Shown: positions 47,901 through 59,910, counted from the stretch's first letter. The stretch: DNA of 64,000 bases from Culex pipiens pallens (GCF_016801865.2 NC_068938.1:216090270-216154269), one strand, 5' to 3'. Program-made: numbers and translations. The notes: a model not told the origin generated them from the sequence alone.

Positions 47901-50900
47901 CTTCAAAAATTGAAATTAAAAAAAAATCTTCGATTCACATTTATTGAAAATCAAGTTCGTTTCCAAGGATACTAGATGACACCAGAAAAAAGCAGCTTCT
48001 TAAATTTTTGTAACATTCACTTTTTAAAGGGTTAAAATGGATGAAAATAAACATTTTTATGCATGTTTCTATTGTGAAATTGTCTCAGGAACACGAATAT
48101 GATGAAATTATCACCGGAAAATTTGATCTAAGGGGTCCCCCGAGCAAAAAATTACAACCAAAAAAATCACTAAAAGAAAAAGTGTCTATTTAATATGTTT
48201 AACTGCCTTACCCAGAGCGTTCTCAGTCTCAGATGGTAGTCCCAGATGTCCCCTACAAGCTGTAGGTCGAACCGAGTTGATATCTGGATGGAACACTTTT
48301 TTATTTGAGTTTGAAAATTATGCTATTTTTTCACTAAAATGCCAATAACTCCCATTAGATTTAACCAATTGCGATGCTTCTACCTGCATTTTGTTGCATT
48401 TTTCAAGCCCTTTCAGATGCATTTTGAATTTTGAAATTTAATTGAATTTTGCCAAAGTTGTAGCCTTTTTAAGATTTTTGACGTTTTTGAACCTTTAAAC
48501 TTTGTGTCCCGATTTGCCCCACTTCCCGTTGACCTAGAGTGCTCGTATTTTGGCTAGATGCTAGTTTTATATGTACAAACAACCCCTGAAAATTTCAGGC
48601 AGATTGGTGAGGTCGATGCGAGATGGGTATGCTTTGCTCGTGGACTCGCTCTTAAGTAAAATTTTCATGTATTTTGTTTATAAATTGTTTAAATTAAAAA
48701 AAAATTTGAAAAGTGTTACTTTTCGAAACAAGTGCTGAAAAGTTCAACTTTTCAGCACCCATTTCAGTGCTGAAAAGTAGAACTTTTCAGCATTTATTTT
48801 GAAAAGTGTTGCTATTCGATTCTGTTATTTTTGGTACAGAAAAGTAGGCTATTTCGTCGTTCAATAATGACAGGAAAAATAAAAAGTAGTTTCACGACGG
48901 AATTGCAAAAAATGCATTAGACACCTTTCCAGTTGTTTTGCCATCATGAGTTTCAAAAATATCTAAGTATAGACGAAAATTTTATTTTTTGCGGTGCTGT
49001 ACATTGAAATTTCGTAAAAATTAAAAACATTTTTAAGCAAGCCCAAACATGCTTAATATGCAGAAAAATGCATTTTAGATTGTTTTCCGTTGATTAGACT
49101 TCTATTTTCAAGGACATTTTGAAGTTTTTTGGAAAAATATTCTTTTTGCCCCCTGATTTTTCAGACCAATTTTCAAGGGGGGGGGGGGGCGGGGGGACGA
49201 CATAAACTTTAAAAAATATTAATATTTGCAACGGCCTTATTATCTTTGATTTTTTATTCTGTTTTTCTCAAAACAACAATGGAAGAACTAATAAAGCAAA
49301 TATTTGAATGAGCCTTACTTGGCCCAAAACTGAACATTTGCAAAACTAGTCTATTAAAATTTTTCACTATCCAAAATATATTTTTTTCAAAATTAAGTAC
49401 TGCAAGAGTTAAAGCAAAAAAAAATAAGCTTAGCAAACAAAGTACAAATTTAGTCAATGAGGTTAATTAAACAAAATAAGTTTGAATAAAAACACAGCAA
49501 ACAGTATTTTTTTTATAAAAATATCAATGTTGTAGCATGATTTATATCCAGAGTGTTTTTATTAGGTCCTATAAACATAGGAACTTTTTTAAAAAAAATC
49601 TAGATATTTTTTTATGATTTACTAAGAAAATTGACCTATTGAAAATGCTTATAAGTGCGAAGATTTTTAAAAATTTGCTTCAATAAAAATTAAAACTTTT
49701 GACTTAGAAACTAATTTGAACATTAAACTGTTATTACAATAAAACTGTAAAAAAATCCGATAATGCGGTCTGTTTTACGATTCGAACTAATTTTCAATTC
49801 AATTGGTGTTTATTAGAGTTTAACAGTTCTGCTCCAGGATCTTACATTTGCAATTCAGAGATTTGGAGAACCTTTCAACTGAGATCAATTCATAAGCCTT
49901 TGCAGGGAGGGTACATATTTCTACGTTTAGATTTTAGGGAAAATACATTTTGAGAAAAAAAAACCCTAGATGGCCTAGATCTATGATTCGAACTAATTTT
50001 AACTGACAAAAACATGGCATATTGAGAGAACAGTCCAGACTCGATTATCCAATGTTTCGATCATCCGAAGGTTTGCATTTTTTTTTTGTATTTTTTTATT
50101 TTCTTACTTTAAAGATCATGTTTGAGTACTGCGTCCCCATTTTAGTCAAATTTTAATATTTGATTTCCTTTTACATTGAAAAATGCATTTTTTTCAAGAT
50201 TTCATCTACGCCATTTTGGCCGCCATCTTGGATCACAAATATTTAAATCACTTTAGAGTAGTTTTGAGGTCATTCTTAAGCTCAACAATTAAAAATATGA
50301 CAACGAAATTAAAAAAAGGCCTTCGGAGAATCGAGTAAATAGTTGCCTACCACTCAGATTTGACTAAAATTTTGTCGTAGACCTCAATTTTGATGTAAAA
50401 AGCAAAAAAAAAAATCAGAAACACATATTTTTTTGTTCATGATTCGATAATTTGAAGTCCCATTTGAACCATCGGATAATCGAAACTTCGGTCAATCGGG
50501 TCTAGGCTGTAATTCGTATTTTTCACTTTACAAAAAAAAAAAAAATTTTGATCAATGTCATCCCAGTTTACGGCATCGCATTGTAATTCACACACAACAA
50601 ATTAACACAACATATCGCTCACTCATCGATTTTCTTTCCCCCAAAACTGATCAATCGATCTCATTCTTCCTCAGTTCTTCACAAAGCCCTCCCATTCACA
50701 GCACATCTCCCCACAGCTCAGTACTCACCTGCATCGCTCCCACAATAAAGCACACCGCCGCTGCCACCTCGATCGGCCCCCTTCCAGGCAAGGCAACATC
50801 TGCTACCGTAACTCCACCACCACCCCCTTCAGTCCCATTCACAATCCCCGACTCGGCCATCTTCAGTGCCGCCCCGGCCGTCGAATGCGTCAGCACCGAC

Positions 50901-51460
50901 TTGCCTACCATGATCGAGATCACCGCAAACGTGCCCATCGAGTTGTGGCGCGAAGTCCCGAGCAGAAAGTAGATCAGCACCGGGAAGAATGCCATGTAGA
51001 TTCCCACGATCGGGGGGACATTCGCGAGCAGGGCGTACCCCATGCCCTGGGGGATGTGCATCACGGCCACCGTACAACCGCTGATCAGATCGGCCAGGAA
51101 GTCCCGCTCCCAGGAGTACTCCGACAGCCAGTTGAAGATCGGCAGCACATTGCCGAGGCACCTCCGGGCACTGAACGATTTCACGCCGGCCAACACCGTC
51201 TGACACATCCGCGTCTTTGGCTTCCGGTAGTTCATCTCGTTGTTCAGCTCCTCCTGCTGGTAGTGTGGCCTGGCCACGGTCAGCTGAGGCAGCTTCTCCG
51301 CCGAGTCGGTCGCATCCAGCGACCGGCCGCCATCGTCCGTGAGGTCCTGGTAGAAGCCACGGTTCGTTAAACCGTCCCCGGCGTTTCCACCGCCACCGCC
51401 ACCTCCGGCCACTCCGCCGCCGATGTTGAACCGCGGATCAAAGTGTCCCTTTTTGCTCAT
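37887..51460 (-). CDS. SLC26-family anion transporter (sulfate permease / prestin-like), 5 exons
   Basis: Complete gene; CDS joins 51460-50729, 45073-44909, 44844-44740, 44442-44301 and 38950-37887, giving 735 codons. SLC26 proteins are plasma-membrane exchangers for chloride, bicarbonate, sulfate or oxalate, with a membrane domain and a cytosolic STAS domain. Visible: a Gly-rich N-terminus (residues 14-30); the sulfate-transporter signature at about 149-186 (PPIVGIYMAFFPVLIY, then LLGTSRH); LVSGFTTGAAIHVLTSQ in exon 2; SLSRS at 451-455, whose Ser-Arg matches the anion-site Ser398-Arg399 of mammalian prestin; and a STAS domain from about 560, with DFTAVSYIDTSAVSSL as its core. All splice sites are GT-AG, and length is normal for the family. 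The start is the first ATG after a TATA/initiator region. Intron 1 (5.65 kb) and intron 4 (5.35 kb) are full of repeats. Family assignment is firm; which insect paralogue it is remains unsettled. Confidence 0.95.
39664..41480. repeat. 1.8-kb near-perfect inverted repeat in SLC26 intron 4
   Basis: The left arm (39664-40540) and right arm (40556-41480) are reverse complements over about 900 bp, with few mismatches and a loop of only about 15 nt. Single-arm relatives occur at 58830-59760, 37403-37475, 8640-8940 and elsewhere, so the arm is a dispersed repeat family present here head-to-head. A transcript of the SLC26 intron would form a very long hairpin. Confidence 0.85.
41957..42181 (-). mobile_element. 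tRNA-derived SINE with perfect 12-bp target duplication
   Basis: On the minus strand the head has the A-box-like GTGGCGCAGGGGTAGCGG and B-box GGTTCGATTCCC, then a body with TATCGGATGGTGAAGTAAAA and CGTCGGTCCCGG shared with the SINE at 3650-3965. It is flanked by ACAATAACTTTC on both sides (41945-41956 and 42182-42193). It lies in SLC26 intron 4. Confidence 0.85.
43668..43965. repeat. Inverted repeat, arms of about 115 bp, in SLC26 intron 4
   Basis: The left arm carries GGTGCCACGATAT and GAAGACTCGCAAGACATATC; the right arm (43850-43965) is the complement, with ACACGGGATATGTCTTGCGA and ATATCGTGGCACC. The loop is about 70 nt. Looks like a small foldback element. Confidence 0.7.
44301..44442 (-). 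CDS. SLC26 exon 4 (residues 335-381 plus split codon)
   Basis: 142 nt, so it ends in phase 1. The acceptor is TTCTTCGTAG and the donor is CCCGG|GTGAGT. It encodes PKVAKRSAIPIPIELIAVI and ends GHIPTGFP. The split codon (G + CG) gives Ala382 with exon 5. Confidence 0.92.
44740..44844 (-). CDS. SLC26 exon 3 (residues 300-334)
   Basis: 105 nt, phase 0. The acceptor is GGTCTTTTTCAG and the donor is AAG|GTAAGC. It encodes TYIAIFSDIARVNYSAIL plus a hydrophobic helix ending NNEFLK. Intron 2 upstream is only 64 nt. Confidence 0.92.
44909..45073 (-). CDS. SLC26 exon 2 (residues 245-299)
   Basis: 165 nt, phase 0. The acceptor is TTCTTACCCAG and the donor is AAC|GTGAGT. It encodes LLMYVCRLGVVSFLLSD, followed by the conserved LVSGFTTGAAIH helix. 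Confidence 0.93.
45119..46700. other. SLC26 intron 1, AT-rich part
   Basis: Poly(A/T)-rich intronic sequence with decayed hairpin-arm repeat pieces (ATGATGCAAAATGGCTGCAT at about 46590). No coding exon of SLC26 is missing here, since exons 1 and 2 join in frame. Confidence 0.5.
46795..49236. mobile_element. Harbinger-like MITE, GGCCGTTGC family, split by nested insertions
   Basis: The halves at about 46800-47060 and 48920-49236 are inverted relative to each other and match the MITE at 53817-54260. The right terminus (GCAACGGCC then TTA) is intact and the left one is missing. The interior is occupied by another palindromic repeat, which in turn holds the TTAA-flanked element at 47264-48655. 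About 100 bp of flank (46700-46800) is repeated directly at 49240-49340. Confidence 0.6.
47264..48655. mobile_element. TTAA-flanked palindromic element (piggyBac-like MITE) in SLC26 intron 1
   Basis: TTAA at both ends (47264-47267 and 48652-48655), terminal AGAGCAAGTCCACGA versus its inverse, and arms of about 645 bp that are nearly complementary around a loop of about 110 bp (47912-48020). The TTAA target is typical of piggyBac relatives. No transposase is encoded. Confidence 0.75.
50031..50509. mobile_element. TIR element with CAGTCCAGACTCGATTATCC ends (SLC26 intron 1)
   Basis: The right end is the inverse with changes (CGGTCAATCGGGTCTAGGCTG region). The interior includes GGCCGCCATCTTGGATCAC. 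Related sequence lies at 53400-54555 (right end TTCGGATAATCAAGTCTGG, interrupted by the MITE at 53817-54260) and about 12660-13060 (CCAAGATGGCGGCC). Confidence 0.6.
50729..51460 (-). CDS. SLC26 exon 1 (residues 1-244)
   Basis: 732 nt, phase 0. It begins MSKKGHFDPRFN and ends GAMQ at a CAG|GTGAGT donor. It carries the cytosolic N-terminus, the first transmembrane helices and the family signature. Residues 205-228 form a Gly-rich extracellular-type loop with one NGT glycosylation sequon. Confidence 0.93.
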
Positions 51461-51489
51461 TTGAGGTCCGTTGCGAGCGACGGCCGAGG

Positions 51490-51535
51490 AGAGACTGCGC
51501 GATCGCGTTACTTCCGGTGGGGAGTTATAATGAGC
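51490..51535 (-). promoter_or_regulatory. Candidate core promoter of the SLC26 gene
   Basis: On the minus strand a TTATAA box (51525-51530) lies about 34 nt upstream of a GCAGTC initiator (start near 51496). This leaves a GC-rich 5' UTR of about 35 nt before the ATG. The spacing fits an arthropod TATA/initiator promoter, but no transcript data are available. Confidence 0.45.
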
Positions 51536-52350
51536 GCTCGCAGTAGGCGGTGAGATTGGTTGGTGACGCCGTTCGTGGGAGGTTTATTAGCTGTGAGGTA
51601 AAGAGAGAAGAGCAAAAATAACGATGAATGTCTCATCAACAACAACGTTTACATGGGAGGTGCAGTTTTTTGAGGATTTCTCTATGCAAATTTGCACATA
51701 AAAACAGCCAGTTTTGATAAGAGATCGTAAGGAATCGCATTGGGTTAAGAGGCTACATGTCAAGTGAATAATATAATTGATAAATTCATGAATAATTTGT
51801 CTTTACCAAATTTATTCACAGTTTTTTTTTTAATTTCCTTGGTTCTTCGAAATAAACATAAAAATATATCTTATCAGGTGATCATAATTTTAAAATTTAC
51901 GTTCATTTTATAATTTATTAAAAATATTTGCGTAAAAAACCAACCAGTCCCAAAACCTTGCTAAAATTATAGGAATCTTTTGTTCAAAATACCTTCAGAA
52001 ATCCGTAAAAAATTATCATCAGATTGAAAATAAACACATCAATCTCAACGATTTTTAGTAAACAGGGTTCCTTAGTAAATTTGGCATAAACGCGTAATTT
52101 AAATAAATATTGCAAAAACTTGTACAATTCTTTGGAAACTATTTAGAATACATTGTAAAACCTTTATTTATGCGTTTCCCATACAGCACTTTTAGGATTT
52201 AACAAATTTATCATTTATGGACGACAGATCAGAAAAAGAAGTTTAACTTGAAATAAATGAATCTTATATAAAATTCACCGATATTTTGCCAACTTTTTAC
52301 AGTACCATCAATTTGAGATAAAAAATGTTCCAAAAATATGAAAATAAGGC

Positions 52351-52846
52351 TTAACCCTCTACTGCCCAAATCTGATATTTTTTTCGAAAATGTTTATTTT
52401 TCCCGTATTCAGGAGGTCATTTTGAGCAACTTTTGTTCTACAAAAAACTTTACTTCTCTTATTTCATGTTTTTCTTGTTTTATTTTTAGTATTTTAATTT
52501 GCATTTATCTTGTTAAGTTTATGTTTGTTTTTGGTAGTATTTGGCCTATTCTACCACCTGACATAATTACATTTTGCCCTAAATTTTTTCACGATTTTAC
52601 AGTCACTTTTTCATTTTTTTGCTTGTTTTTCACATTTTCTGCTGTAGAATGGTACCATTATCATTAAAATTGTTAAATAAAATGCGTAGAGGCATTGTCT
52701 GAGATACTACAAAAATTACCGCATACTGCTTTTTATTGAAAATAAAGGAAATGTTAGTTAAAAAAACACAGCTCTTCTTTCCAATGCTTTTTAAAGATCA
52801 AAAATTCGAAGGCCGTCTAGAGGCGGGGTTAGGTTGTCGAGGGTTA
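52351..52846. mobile_element. Candidate TIR element with TTAACCCTC ends
   Basis: TTAACCCTCTACTGCCC at the left and TTGTCGAGGGTTAA at the right, about 496 bp apart. The TIR is short and the target duplication cannot be separated from it, so the call is tentative. Confidence 0.45.
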
Positions 52847-53816
52847 ATATTTAATTTTTTAAGGTTTGAGAAAATTGCTAATTATAATTTTCCGCTTGCT
52901 AAAAATCTTTTTTCTTTGCCGAACATGATAAAACTTTACTGATTTTCAACTGAAAACTACCGATTTTAATAAAATTTAGCCGAAATTTGGTAGTAGAGGT
53001 TATTATTGTTTGTCAGTCCTCCTACAAACACATGGGAACTTGCAAATTTTGAAAATGTTGGATTTGATGAATTTGCTTGATCCATGTGAATTTGCAAATG
53101 CTTGAAAAAAAAGTCTGAGTCAATTTTGTCCATATTTTTTACTAACGTTCCCACCTTTTTTGTCAAATAAAGTACGGAGGAAGTTTAATGTTGCTCCAGA
53201 TTGTGACAAACACACCATGTTGCGATTTAAAAACTAATGGTCTAAGTTTATATCTAAAAATGTGAAAAAACGCCTAAAATTGAAAAAGTGGCTGAAAAGT
53301 TATGGAAAACAGTTATGGAGGCATCAGAGAAGGCCTGACCGTATCTGAGGAAAACAAAATTTAATAAATTATAATAAACGTATCACAATCCAATGAAATT
53401 TTCAAAAACAAATAGTTGAAACAGCTAAAAATACTCGTTTGTTCTAAATTATTGATGAGCACCTTTAACTCACTCTAAAAAGAAGTATGTTTTTGTTGTT
53501 TCTAGGGAAAATAAATTAATAATTGTGAATATTGAAAATATATTTTTTTTGCTATTTTAATTCTATTGAAAAATCAAAAATGTATACAGTCATTTTAGAG
53601 CAGCTCAACAATCAAAAATAAGACAACGAAAAAAAAGAAAAAAATCCTGACAATTCTCCGTGATTTGATTTTTCCATCTGTGATCCAATTAAATGTTCAA
53701 AAAATAATGTTTTAAATTGTATTAAAAATTGATTACAATCGATTGAAATTATTTTTTTGTTCCTTGAAAATTAATTTTTTCATCAAAATAATATGTTTTT
53801 TTTTGCTTCCTAATTA

Positions 53817-54260
53817 GGCCGTTGCAAATATTTTTCAAAGTTTATGTCGCCCCCCCCCCCCCTTTAAAATTGGTCTGAAAAATCAGGGGGCAAAAAAAAA
53901 ATTTCCAAAAAACTTGAAAATTTCCATGAAAATAGAAGTCTAATCAACTGAAAACAATGTAAAATGCATTTTTCTGCATTGATAATCATATTTAGCATGT
54001 TTGGGCTCGTTTAAAAATGTTTTGAATTTTTATGAAATTCCAATGGACAGCAACGGCAAAATTTTGTTTTTCGCAAAAAATAAAATTTTCGTCAATACTT
54101 AGATATTTTGGAAACTAATGATGGCAAAACATATGAACAGGTGTATAATGCATTTTAAAACACTTTTTTCATTAAAATGTTGAAACCATGGCTCGTAATT
54201 TCAATTTTTATACTTTTTTTATTTTTTTGCCCCCCCCCCCCCCCCCCAACGGCAACGGCC
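53817..54260. mobile_element. Harbinger-like MITE, GGCCGTTGC family, second copy
   Basis: TIRs GGCCGTTGCAAATATT and GGCAACGGCC are flanked by TTA (53814-53816 and 54261-54263). It contains long C runs (53851-53862 and 54231-54247), as do the family fragments at 39350-39375 and 49181-49193. Confidence 0.8.
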
Positions 54261-54559
54261 TTAATCAAAATAGTCACATATTGTTCTCTAAAATGTAAAT
54301 ATCGGCTTTGCGTGAACGTAATTTAAGATGGCGGCCAAAATGGTGGTGATGAAAGATTGAAAATGCATTTTTTTAATTTAATAGGCAATCAACTATTCAA
54401 ATTTGACTTAAATGGGTTCGCAGAGCTAGAATTTGATTTCAAAAACAAGAAAATTAAAAAAAACGAGAATTTTTATTTCAACATAATTTGATTATCCGAA
54501 GTCCCAAACAAACCTTGGAATAATCGAACTTCGGATAATCAAGTCTGGACTAGATTACC

Positions 54560-55585
54560 AGTACGTATTTGCTAAAAACGATATATATAGAATACAATGT
54601 TTGTATAGAATACAATGTTTTGTCTAAAGTTTTCAAGTAACAATCCCTTAGAACCGAAAAAGATTAGTAAAAAATGCTCAAAAAGGTTGAAGTGAGTTGT
54701 TTGAAAATATTATAATTTTTGAAGAAGAAAAGAGACTCAATGATGTTGCAGTGAAAAATCTTCAAATGAATTATTATAAAACAAGCCTTACCCGGCAAAC
54801 TTCGTCCTGCCCTTTTTAGTTTCCTGACGTTTCTTGCTTGTTTGCTTCTTCAGCCTCCTGTGATCAAAATTTGATTTTACGTAACTTTTTCCGTACAATC
54901 TGCAGATTTTCCGGAATCAGTTCCAGAGTGTCCAAAGTTGTAACTTTTTGGCGTAAGAACCTTCCTTGAGCTTATACGAACCCAACTCAACAAAAAGCAA
55001 CTCGATCCGACGCTCCGTATTGAACTGATTTGCGTTCGAACAAAACCGTCAAATTTTTTTATATATATAGATAAAGACTTTTTAAAACTTATCATAATGA
55101 TAAGTTTCAATGGACTTAAAACTGTTGATAAACTGTGCAAAGATAAAACACATTTCTTTGTGCTTGTCTAAGCTCACACCAGATGGGAATGCATTTGTTT
55201 AAATAGTAAACCCAGAACAATAAAAGGTTTTCATTGGGAAAAGCGAAAGTCATTCAAATAATTTAATAACTGCGTCGAAGATGTTGAATAAAAGTGATGT
55301 TCCAACGTATTAAAAATTATCTTAAAAAATAAACTATGCTAGTGATTAATGCTTTATAAATCCACATTTCATATTTTAAAAATATCTAAAGAAATACAAA
55401 TTATAATTCTTAATTGAAAAAAATCAAGCTAAATTAAAAACCTAAATTTGTACAAACAAAGTGCACAAATCCCAATAGCGTAACCCCTTTTATTCCAAAG
55501 ATCCAACGATAATTCACTCTCACCGTTGCCGGCATTCGGTGGCGCTTACCTTTAGAGAGTATTTTATACCAGGGGAAAGAGAATA
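54560..55585. other. Noncoding, no feature recognised
   Basis: AT-rich with short TA runs (54580-54590, 55060-55070). No ORF with coding character and no repeat ends were seen. Confidence 0.4.
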
Positions 55586-56515
55586 CCGTAAACCGGGGTG
55601 ACTTTGATAGGATTTCAATTTGTTTTTGGAATATTTTCCAAAAGGTAAGGTTTTTCTCAAGATTATTATTTTTAAAACATGTACTGGGGTAGGCCACACA
55701 AAGTCCATGCACTATTTTGTAAAAAAAGTTTTTTCAATAGTGTTTAGAAAAATAGTTACGTTAAAAATTCCTAGTTTAAATTCCGGGGTGACTTTGATAG
55801 TCATAGTTTTTCTTGTTAAAATCATATTTAAGATGTTCAAACTTTATTTGTACGTTAAATGTACCATTACTAAAGTAGCTGATATAGTTTTTAAGAAGAA
55901 AAATCAAGTTTATATTTAGCTAACTAAGTTTATAAGCTTTTTAACAAAATACATATAAATTTTAGGTAAAATTGTTAAAAAGGCGGAATTTTGCCTGATT
56001 TTTTTTAAAACTAGTTCTGTTTATAAAATTATCGACTTATATTGCATTTTAAACTAAATTCGAAGCACGAATCACAAGTTTTCACATTTTACATGAAATT
56101 TGTTCAATTAAAATTGCCTATAAATTTTGAGATTTTTTTTAATTGTGTTTCAAAAACACATATGATTTATTATTTACAAACTTATTTAACCTTATCCTAG
56201 TAAAAAATTGTCCAAAGAATCCGAAAATGCATTCCGTTTTCCGATTCAAAATCATGTTCATTGAGAAAATCACGACACTTTGAGAAGTTTAAAATAATGA
56301 CATTCTTCAACATTTTCTTAACTATAGTTAACTAACTTTTTAAACTTTTCAAAATTTTATGAAAAGTTCTTCTTGAGATACTTTGAACACTTCTATATCA
56401 CGGTCAGTATGATTCTAAACCATTCCGTACGTATTTTAATTGCACTCTTCATTTTGCGGAAGAATCGCAAACCTATCAAAGTCACCCCGGCTATCAAAGT
56501 CACCCCGTTTTACGG
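55586..56515. mobile_element. TA-flanked TIR element, copy 2 (inverted relative to copy 1)
   Basis: The ends are CCGTAAACCGGGGTGACTTT and its inverse, with TA on both sides. The GGGGTGACTTTGATAG motif occurs twice in tandem at the right end and again at about 55787-55803. It lacks the nested element of copy 1, giving an empty site for that insertion. 930 bp, non-autonomous. Confidence 0.85.
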
Positions 56516-56517
56516 TA

Positions 56518-57850
56518 CACATTATAGAAGCTTAACACATTGGGACAAACAGCAAAACGCACGCGCGCCAAACGGATATGTCGGAAGCAAAAGCTGTTGG
56601 CAATGGGAAACAGCAAGGGAGAGCATATACGACGACTGAGGGTAATTCGATGCACTCTGCCGGAGGAAGCTGCCTCAAGAACGGTTTCAATAGTGTACAC
56701 GCTTTAATCCAGAACAAACTAGTTTAGTCATCAGCACTTAAGCAGAGGAGAGTGGCGATGTGTGAACTATCGTGAAAATGCACTGCAACGGGGTCAATGA
56801 CGCTTCGGGAAGGTGAATTAGATGATTATTATTCGTGTTAAGGAAACTGAAATTTATTAAAAGAATTTTGTATGTTTAATCAGAAACACATAATTGGGAT
56901 AAATACCAAAAATGAGTAAAATGTATTCCCATGATGAATTAACGCTTTAAAAATAAATGATTCCTCATTCATGAAATCTACATTTCTTCGAAAGACCTTG
57001 AATATCACGACGCTAAGCTGCTTAAAATCCCTCGTCATTTCCAATTAATTCAACTCAAAAGGCATCACGCGCCTTCACTTACGTCACATGGTCCCTTATG
57101 ATGGAAGAAAGGAAGACCCCATCACCTCCCCATCCTCTCTCGGGGAGCCCAATTTAAATCCAAAATGATTTTAAAGTGACAAGCGCGCAAAAACCTGCGG
57201 CCACAGATTATCCGCAACTCCTCTCCAGTCATTCCAGTCAGTACCGAATGTTTACGGTTGAAACCAGTTTGGCCGATCACGAGACTTTGATCCCTGAGAA
57301 AAAGTGATCGTCCTTAGGGTGGTTTACTAAAGAATTGTACTTCTGTATTTTTGTAAAATTTCTCAGTCTTCAAAGAATTCACCCTAACATTGCATTCCAA
57401 AAAAACATCGCAATCGTAAAAAATCATTTATCTTATTTGCTTATTTTATCTTGCGATGGTCAATCGCAAAATTCCCCGCATTGATTGACCCCCTCCTTTG
57501 CCAACAATCTTCAACCTGTTTGACCCGCATGTTGGCAATAAATTTCGAGAACATTCCATCTGTTTTTTTTTTTTTCTTTTGCCAAACTCGTTCCACGTCA
57601 GTTAAACCGATCTCATATTTCTTAAAATTCCTGAGGACCTCCCTAACCTCTGCGCGTTCCTTTTTCCTTCGTAAACAAATCCAGCATTATAAGCTTATTT
57701 TGGTGTGATCGAGGAGCGAAAACCTGTTTCTGGGCCACGAATCTATCTAGATTTCGCGCTAAATTCGCGAAACTGTCTGATATCTCTTACAATAGAAAAC
57801 CCCCAGACCGGACCATTGATCCAAGTAACCCTGAGCGAATGTCATGATCA
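56518..57850. other. Mixed-composition noncoding stretch 5' of duplication copy B
   Basis: Less AT-rich than most of the window. A CCAGTCATTCCAGTCAGTACC stretch (57228-57248) has initiator-like CAGT motifs, but no TATA box or following ORF supports a gene. Confidence 0.35.
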
Positions 57851-59819
57851 TGGGTGCAAAATATGGCGCCGTTGGTCACGAGACTCGAATCAAAGTGGCT
57901 CTGTCGCGAAATTGGAATAGTAGGCCTTGGTGAACCTCATTTTTTGCGGTCGAATCGAGGTCGAGAACTGACGGCTGGAACGGGGTGTTGTCAGGGGTGG
58001 GTTAAAAAGAACATTTTGGTGGTTTAGGTTCAAATTTAATAAGCCGACAGCATTGTCAATTGTTGGGGTTCTGGTGCATTAACTTTTGTTGACAATTGTA
58101 ATTGGGAGTGATTTTCACAGTTTTTGTTGATAAACAAGTTACAATCACAATAGTTTGTGTTGACCATCCGTCAAATATAAATTTCGAGTTGATTAGGAAA
58201 TTTGCTTACGCGAATTATTAAACATAACAAAAAAATCTGGAGTTCTTGTAAAAGGGCAATGAATCGATTAGAAAAAAAATCGTGTCTATTTTGAACCCTC
58301 TTTTTGTTAGAAGCATGGTTAAAAATAATCCAAAACCCAAAAAAATTAAAAAATGTTTTACTGGACCATTAAAAACTCATGAAAAATTCAGTTTTTTTTT
58401 TCTTGTCTGAAATTTGGATCAAATATTTAATTCATTGATATGATGACATATTTTGACAGTAGCACAACTATTATAGAGTATAAAGCATTTCATAATATAT
58501 ATTTTTTTGAATATTTGGCTTAAGTTTAAAAAAATTAAATGAAATCTGCCCCTACCGCAACCTTGACCAGAGCCAAGGGATAAACACTTAACATAAAATT
58601 TAATTTATTTTATTTTAATGATGCATATTTTTTAACAAAACATAAATAAGAAAAGTTATTTTCAAATTGAATAAGCAACTTCGCAAATTTCATGAAAGTA
58701 TTTTGTTATTCTAATAAACTATAATTTAATTGAATTAAATATTTTCAGAATTGATGAAAATCGATGAGGGAGGGGATATTTTCAAATGCTGACACAAAAA
58801 TATTGTGATAACAAGAATGAGCAATTCTCTGATATTTCGGTCATTCGATTTTTTTTGTATTTTTTAATCCGACTGAAACTTTTTTGGTGTTTTGGTATGC
58901 CCAAAGAAGCCATTTTGCATCATTAGTTTGTCCATATAATTTTCCATAGAAATTTGGCAGCTGCCCGTACAAAAATGATATATGAAAATTAAAAAACCTG
59001 TATCTTTTGAAGCAATTTTTTGGTCGATTTGGTGTCTTTGGCAAAGTTGTAGGTAAAGATATGGACAACACTGAAAAAAAGGTACAGGTTACATTTTTTT
59101 GTGGTTTTCATTTCACTTTTTTTTACTAAAACTTGATTTGTAACACAATTTTTTTTTTAGAGACATCAAATGTCAACTTTTCAGAAATTTCCAGAATGGG
59201 CAAAAAACTTTTGACCGAGTTATCAATTTTTCAATCAACACTGATTGTTTGAAAAAATCGAAATATTGGTCGTAAAAATTTTACAACTTCACTTTTCGAT
59301 GTAAAATCGAATTTGCAATCAAAAAGTACTTCAGTGAAATTTTGATAAATTGCACCGTTTTCAAGTTAAAGCCATTTTTAGGTAACTTTATTGAAAATAG
59401 TCGCAAATACTCATTTTTTTAAATTAGTGCCCATGTTTGCCCACTCTTGAAACAATATTTTCAAAAGGCTGAGATTATCTATATCCTACTTTTTTAAACT
59501 TTGTTGAAACAACCCTTAGTTACTGAGATATTGCCATTTAAAGATTAAAAAACAGGAAAATTAATGTTTTCTAAGTCTCACCCAACCAACCCACCATTTT
59601 CTAATGTCGATATCTCAGCAACTAATGGTCCAATTTTCAATGTTAAAATATGAAACAATCGTGAAACAATATTTTCAATTATTTTTTTAAATCAAGACTA
59701 ACATTTCCAAAGGGCGTAATAATGAATGTTTGAATGTTTTGAATATGCATCATTCATTGTTGAGGAAATAACAATTTCTTAATATTTTTGACCAAAATTA
59801 TTTTTTTCTTAATTTCGGG

Positions 59820-59910
59820 AATTCCCGGAACAAAATATAAAAAATTCCTTGGATTCGGGAATTCCTGGTTTTGCAAAAAAACTTTGGAATTTCCGGGATC
59901 ATTTTCATTT
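59820..59910. repeat. GGGAATTCCCGG-type repeat, shared with 3246-3330
   Basis: Both duplication copies contain TGGAATTCCCGGGACAAAAT-like sequence with several GGGAATT/AATTCCC inversions, part of the duplicated block and therefore older than the duplication. Confidence 0.6.
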
